Shown: positions 42,300 to 45,019 of the stretch, in pieces
How the letters are laid out: each line of letters begins with the position of its first letter
How positions within the stretch are numbered: the stretch's first letter is position 1
Source of the DNA: a bacterium
GTDB taxonomy: Bacteria; Bacillota_A; Clostridia; Lachnospirales; Lachnospiraceae
NCBI GenBank assembly: GCA_004562915.1
Contig: SFQZ01000014.1
Coordinates: forward strand, 1 to 45,019
Direction of reading: 5' to 3'
Length of the DNA stretch: 45,019 nt
Program-made: the position numbers and the translations under genes
Notes under the pieces: model-generated
What the model was told of the DNA's origin: nothing
Seen by the model: the letters and a program-made list of their open reading frames with translations, nothing else
Database searches by the model: none

Positions 42300-44915
42300 T
42301 TGAAATATCATTCTCAGACCGCCGAACAGACTGTTCAGATTCTGTCCTCTGACATTTCTTCGGGACTCACCGAACAACAGGTACAGAAATTGCAGACAAA
42401 GTACGGTGAAAACAAACTTCGTGAAAAGAAAAAGAAAACGAATCTTCAGCGTTTTCTGGATCAGTTTAAAGATGTTATGATTCTCATCCTGATTCTTGCG
42501 GCAATCATATCTTTTGTCATTGCCTGTATGGAGGGAGAGCTGAAAGAATTTTTTGAGCCGGTTCTGATCCTGATCATCGTCATTGTCAATGCCATCATGG
42601 GTATGATGCAGGAAAGTAAAGCGGAAAAAGCTCTGGATGCTCTAAAAAATCTGTCGTCCCCCCATGCTAAAGTCCTCAGAAACGGAGAAGAAAAGCTGAT
42701 AGAATCCACTCAGCTCGTACCCGGAGATATCATCCGACTGGAAGCTGGGGACTTTATTCCCGCTGACGCAAGGCTTCTGCAAAGTGCCAGCCTGAAGATT
42801 GAAGAGTCGGCTCTTACAGGGGAATCGATTCCTTCTGAAAAGGATGCGGATTTGCTTATTGATGAGGCTGCAGCTCTCGGTGACAGAAGTAATATGGTTT
42901 TCTCCGGCTGCAGTGTCACTTATGGAACCGGTACAGCCATTGTCACTGCTATCGGGATGGACACGGAGATGGGCAAGATCGCCAACCTTCTGGACAGTGA
43001 GGAAGAAACGCAGACACCTTTGCAGCAAAAACTTGCTGTCCTTGGAAAATATCTGGGATTTCTCGCACTGGCAGCCTGTGCCATCATTTTTGTTGTAGGA
43101 CTGATCAACGGGATTCCTGCCATGGAGATTTTCATGACTGCTGTTTCGCTGGCTGTTTCCGCCATTCCCGAAGGACTGCCTGCAATCGTCACGATCGTTC
43201 TTTCCATCGGTGTCCAGCGGATGGTGAAAAAGAATGCCATTATCAGGAGTCTTCCCGCAGTAGAAACGCTGGGTAGTGCCTCTATTATCTGCTCCGACAA
43301 GACCGGTACGCTGACACAGAATCGTATGACTCTGGTGAAGGGATACGCAGATGGTATGGATGCCCCGGAAGAAATCAGCACAGACAATTCTGACTCCATT
43401 CGAAAACTTCTGCTGTACGGAACACTGTGTTGTGACGGATCCGTAGTCTTTAACGGAGATGCAGAAGAACACATCGGCGACCCGACGGAAACCTCCATCA
43501 TCGTGGCCGCTCATAAAAACGGAATGGAAAAGAATGACCTGACTGCACAGTATCCCCGTCTGGCAGAGATTCCTTTTGATTCTGACCGCAAACTGATGAC
43601 CACAGTCAACCAGATCAATGGAAACTATATAGTTATCGTAAAAGGTGCTTTTGATATGCTTACTGACCGCTGCATCAGCGGTAATCTGGAAAAAGCAAGA
43701 GACATGAATTATCAGATGAGCAATTCTGCTCTCCGTGTACTTGCCGTAGCTTATAAAGAGATCGATTCTCCTCCCGCCGAAGTGAAACCGGAAGATCTGG
43801 AAAAAGATCTGATTTTTATGGGTCTGGTGGGTATGATTGATCCGCCGAGACCGGAGGCTGCCGAGGCTGTAAAAGTCTGCCGAAAGGCAGGTATCAGACC
43901 CGTTATGATCACCGGAGACCATGTTGTCACAGCTTCCGCCATCGCCCGCCAGCTGGGAATCATGGAAGCCGGAGACAAAGCGGTTACCGGAGCTGAACTG
44001 GATGATATGACAGACAGTCAGTTGGATCAGGAGGTGGAACATATTTCCGTCTATGCCCGGGTATCACCGGAAAATAAGATCCGTATCGTAAAATCATGGC
44101 AGAGAAAGGGACAGGTAGTTTCTATGACAGGTGACGGTGTCAATGACGCACCCGCACTGAAAGCTGCCGATATCGGCTGTGCCATGGGAATCACCGGAAC
44201 CGATGTAGCAAAAAGTGCCGCAGACATCACTCTTACCGATGACAATTTTGCCACGATCGTAGATGCCGTTCGGGAAGGTCGTGGAATCTATGCCAATATT
44301 AAAAAAGTGGTGGGATTTCTCCTTGGAACCAATATCGGTGAAGTAATCCTGGTGTTTGTCGCCATGATCTTATGGCATAAAACCCCACTTCTTTCCATGC
44401 AGCTTCTGTGGGTCAATCTTGTAACCGACAGTCTTCCGGCTATTGCTCTGGGCATGGAGCCTGTGGAAGCAGATGTGATGACACAAAAGCCTAAACCCAA
44501 AGACGAAAGTATCTTTGCTCATGGATTTGGTGTGAGGATCGTCCTGCAGGGATTCCTGTTCGGTCTTCTGTCACTGATTGCCTACAAAGTCGGTGAAACC
44601 GTTACCGGAAATACCTCTGGCGGACAGACACTGGCTTTTATGGTACTGGCACTATCCCAGATCGTACAGGCATACAATATGCGCTCTGAACATTCCCTTT
44701 TCAAAATCGGAGTGTTCGGAAATTCCAATCTGAATCGGGCAGCACTGATCTCCATACTCATGGTAGTGCTGGTTCTGTTTACACCGCTGTCCATACCTTT
44801 CGGGCTGATCTTGCTCCCGACAAAACTGTATCTGATCGGGCTGGGACTCACCCTTGTGCCTGTTATCGTGATGGAATTTTCCAAAGCATGTGGATTGATC
44901 AAACATCATCACTGA
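42300..44915 (+). CDS. Calcium-transporting P-type ATPase
   Basis: The 871-residue P2-type ATPase pumps Ca2+ or a related cation out of the cell. It has the N-terminal cation-ATPase domain, TGES (173-176, actuator), IPEGLPA (290-293, helix M4), the phosphorylated Asp333 in CSDKTGTLTQ, TGDGVNDAPALKAADIG (hinge), and M5/M6 residues LLGTNIGEVILVF and NLVTDSLPAIALG that supply Asn, Glu, Asn and Asp for ion binding as in SERCA. Length fits bacterial SERCA-like pumps. The start codon is TTG, chosen because AGGAGG lies eight bases upstream and the N-terminus matches the family. Confidence 0.93.
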   Translation: MKYHSQTAEQTVQILSSDISSGLTEQQVQKLQTKYGENKLREKKKKTNLQRFLDQFKDVMILILILAAIISFVIACMEGELKEFFEPVLILIIVIVNAIMGMMQESKAEKALDALKNLSSPHAKVLRNGEEKLIESTQLVPGDIIRLEAGDFIPADARLLQSASLKIEESALTGESIPSEKDADLLIDEAAALGDRSNMVFSGCSVTYGTGTAIVTAIGMDTEMGKIANLLDSEEETQTPLQQKLAVLGKYLGFLALAACAIIFVVGLINGIPAMEIFMTAVSLAVSAIPEGLPAIVTIVLSIGVQRMVKKNAIIRSLPAVETLGSASIICSDKTGTLTQNRMTLVKGYADGMDAPEEISTDNSDSIRKLLLYGTLCCDGSVVFNGDAEEHIGDPTETSIIVAAHKNGMEKNDLTAQYPRLAEIPFDSDRKLMTTVNQINGNYIVIVKGAFDMLTDRCISGNLEKARDMNYQMSNSALRVLAVAYKEIDSPPAEVKPEDLEKDLIFMGLVGMIDPPRPEAAEAVKVCRKAGIRPVMITGDHVVTASAIARQLGIMEAGDKAVTGAELDDMTDSQLDQEVEHISVYARVSPENKIRIVKSWQRKGQVVSMTGDGVNDAPALKAADIGCAMGITGTDVAKSAADITLTDDNFATIVDAVREGRGIYANIKKVVGFLLGTNIGEVILVFVAMILWHKTPLLSMQLLWVNLVTDSLPAIALGMEPVEADVMTQKPKPKDESIFAHGFGVRIVLQGFLFGLLSLIAYKVGETVTGNTSGGQTLAFMVLALSQIVQAYNMRSEHSLFKIGVFGNSNLNRAALISILMVVLVLFTPLSIPFGLILLPTKLYLIGLGLTLVPVIVMEFSKACGLIKHHH

Positions 44916-44924
44916 ATTTTAAAA

Positions 44925-45019
44925 GGGGCTGTCGGGAAATAGCAGTTTTGGCCCCTGATGTGTAAGAAGGAGACAGTCCGGCAGAAATTCAGACTTTTTC
45001 AAGGCACTGATTTTCTACG
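44925..45019. mobile_element. Possible insertion-sequence terminus at the right edge
   Basis: Ten bases after the ATPase stop, GGGGCTGTCGGGAAATAGCAG begins a stretch with no family match to a gene and with GGGGC at 44925-44929 mirrored by GCCCC at 44951-44955. Ends beginning GGGGCTGTC are common in IS1182-like elements of clostridia (recalled, not checked). It could instead be a weak terminator hairpin for the ATPase. The window ends before a transposase frame could be seen. Confidence 0.25.

Noticed and set aside
42642..44042. 466-codon frame antisense to the P-type ATPase
   Set aside because: The ATPase frame has all family motifs; the opposite frame has none and is a codon-use shadow.

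Overview
The window looks like chromosome of a low-to-moderate GC gut Firmicute, most likely a member of the Lachnospiraceae. This rests on the rpsF-ssb-rpsR / gdpP-rplI-dnaB block, meso-diaminopimelate dehydrogenase, DUF951 and DUF1292 proteins, an anaerobic sulfatase maturase, strong AGGAGG ribosome binding sites, and class B sortase and AraC/YesN-type regulators. No genus can be fixed by eye.

Positions 1-13,800 hold a sulfated-uronate utilisation island. A LysR regulator, kduD and a kduI cut short at residue 175 lie on the minus strand; the break in kduI coincides with a foreign-looking end at the window's left edge. Divergent from LysR are a TauE-type anion exporter and an anaerobic sulfatase-maturating enzyme. 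Facing them is an apparent five-gene operon (two Lpl-type ABC permeases, a lipoprotein solute-binding protein, two Cys-type sulfatases) with a divergent membrane-bound AraC-type regulator. Both sulfatases lack signal peptides, so the sugars appear to be imported, desulfated in the cytoplasm, and the sulfur oxyanion exported.

Positions 13,800-23,400 are mostly housekeeping and envelope genes on the minus strand: vanY-like carboxypeptidase, a divergent MurE-like ligase, sortase B, sirtuin, DUF951, rpsF-ssb-rpsR, then gdpP-rplI-dnaB. A stack of strong palindromes lies between rpsR and gdpP.

Positions 23,500-29,770 hold a second uronate locus: the remains of a GDSL esterase, a GH105 unsaturated uronyl hydrolase, an AraC regulator and a complete TRAP transporter (DctP-DctQ-DctM), followed by a DUF1292 protein.

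Positions 30,000-36,520 hold the least understood part: a radical SAM protein, a uroporphyrinogen-decarboxylase-like methyltransferase fused to a thioredoxin domain, and a CobW-type GTPase, then a DUF3786 protein, a coiled-coil membrane protein, an AraC/GyrI-like regulator and an initiator tRNA. Several palindromic intergenic elements punctuate this region. I regard the radical SAM / UroD-thioredoxin / CobW set as the best candidate for an undescribed system.

Positions 36,760-45,019 hold a PfoR-like EIIC membrane protein, a membrane-anchored metallophosphoesterase, ddh, an lrgA-lrgB-gntR operon with a clear promoter and an overlapping GntR-type operator, and a calcium-type P-ATPase. Possible insertion-element sequence starts just before the right edge.
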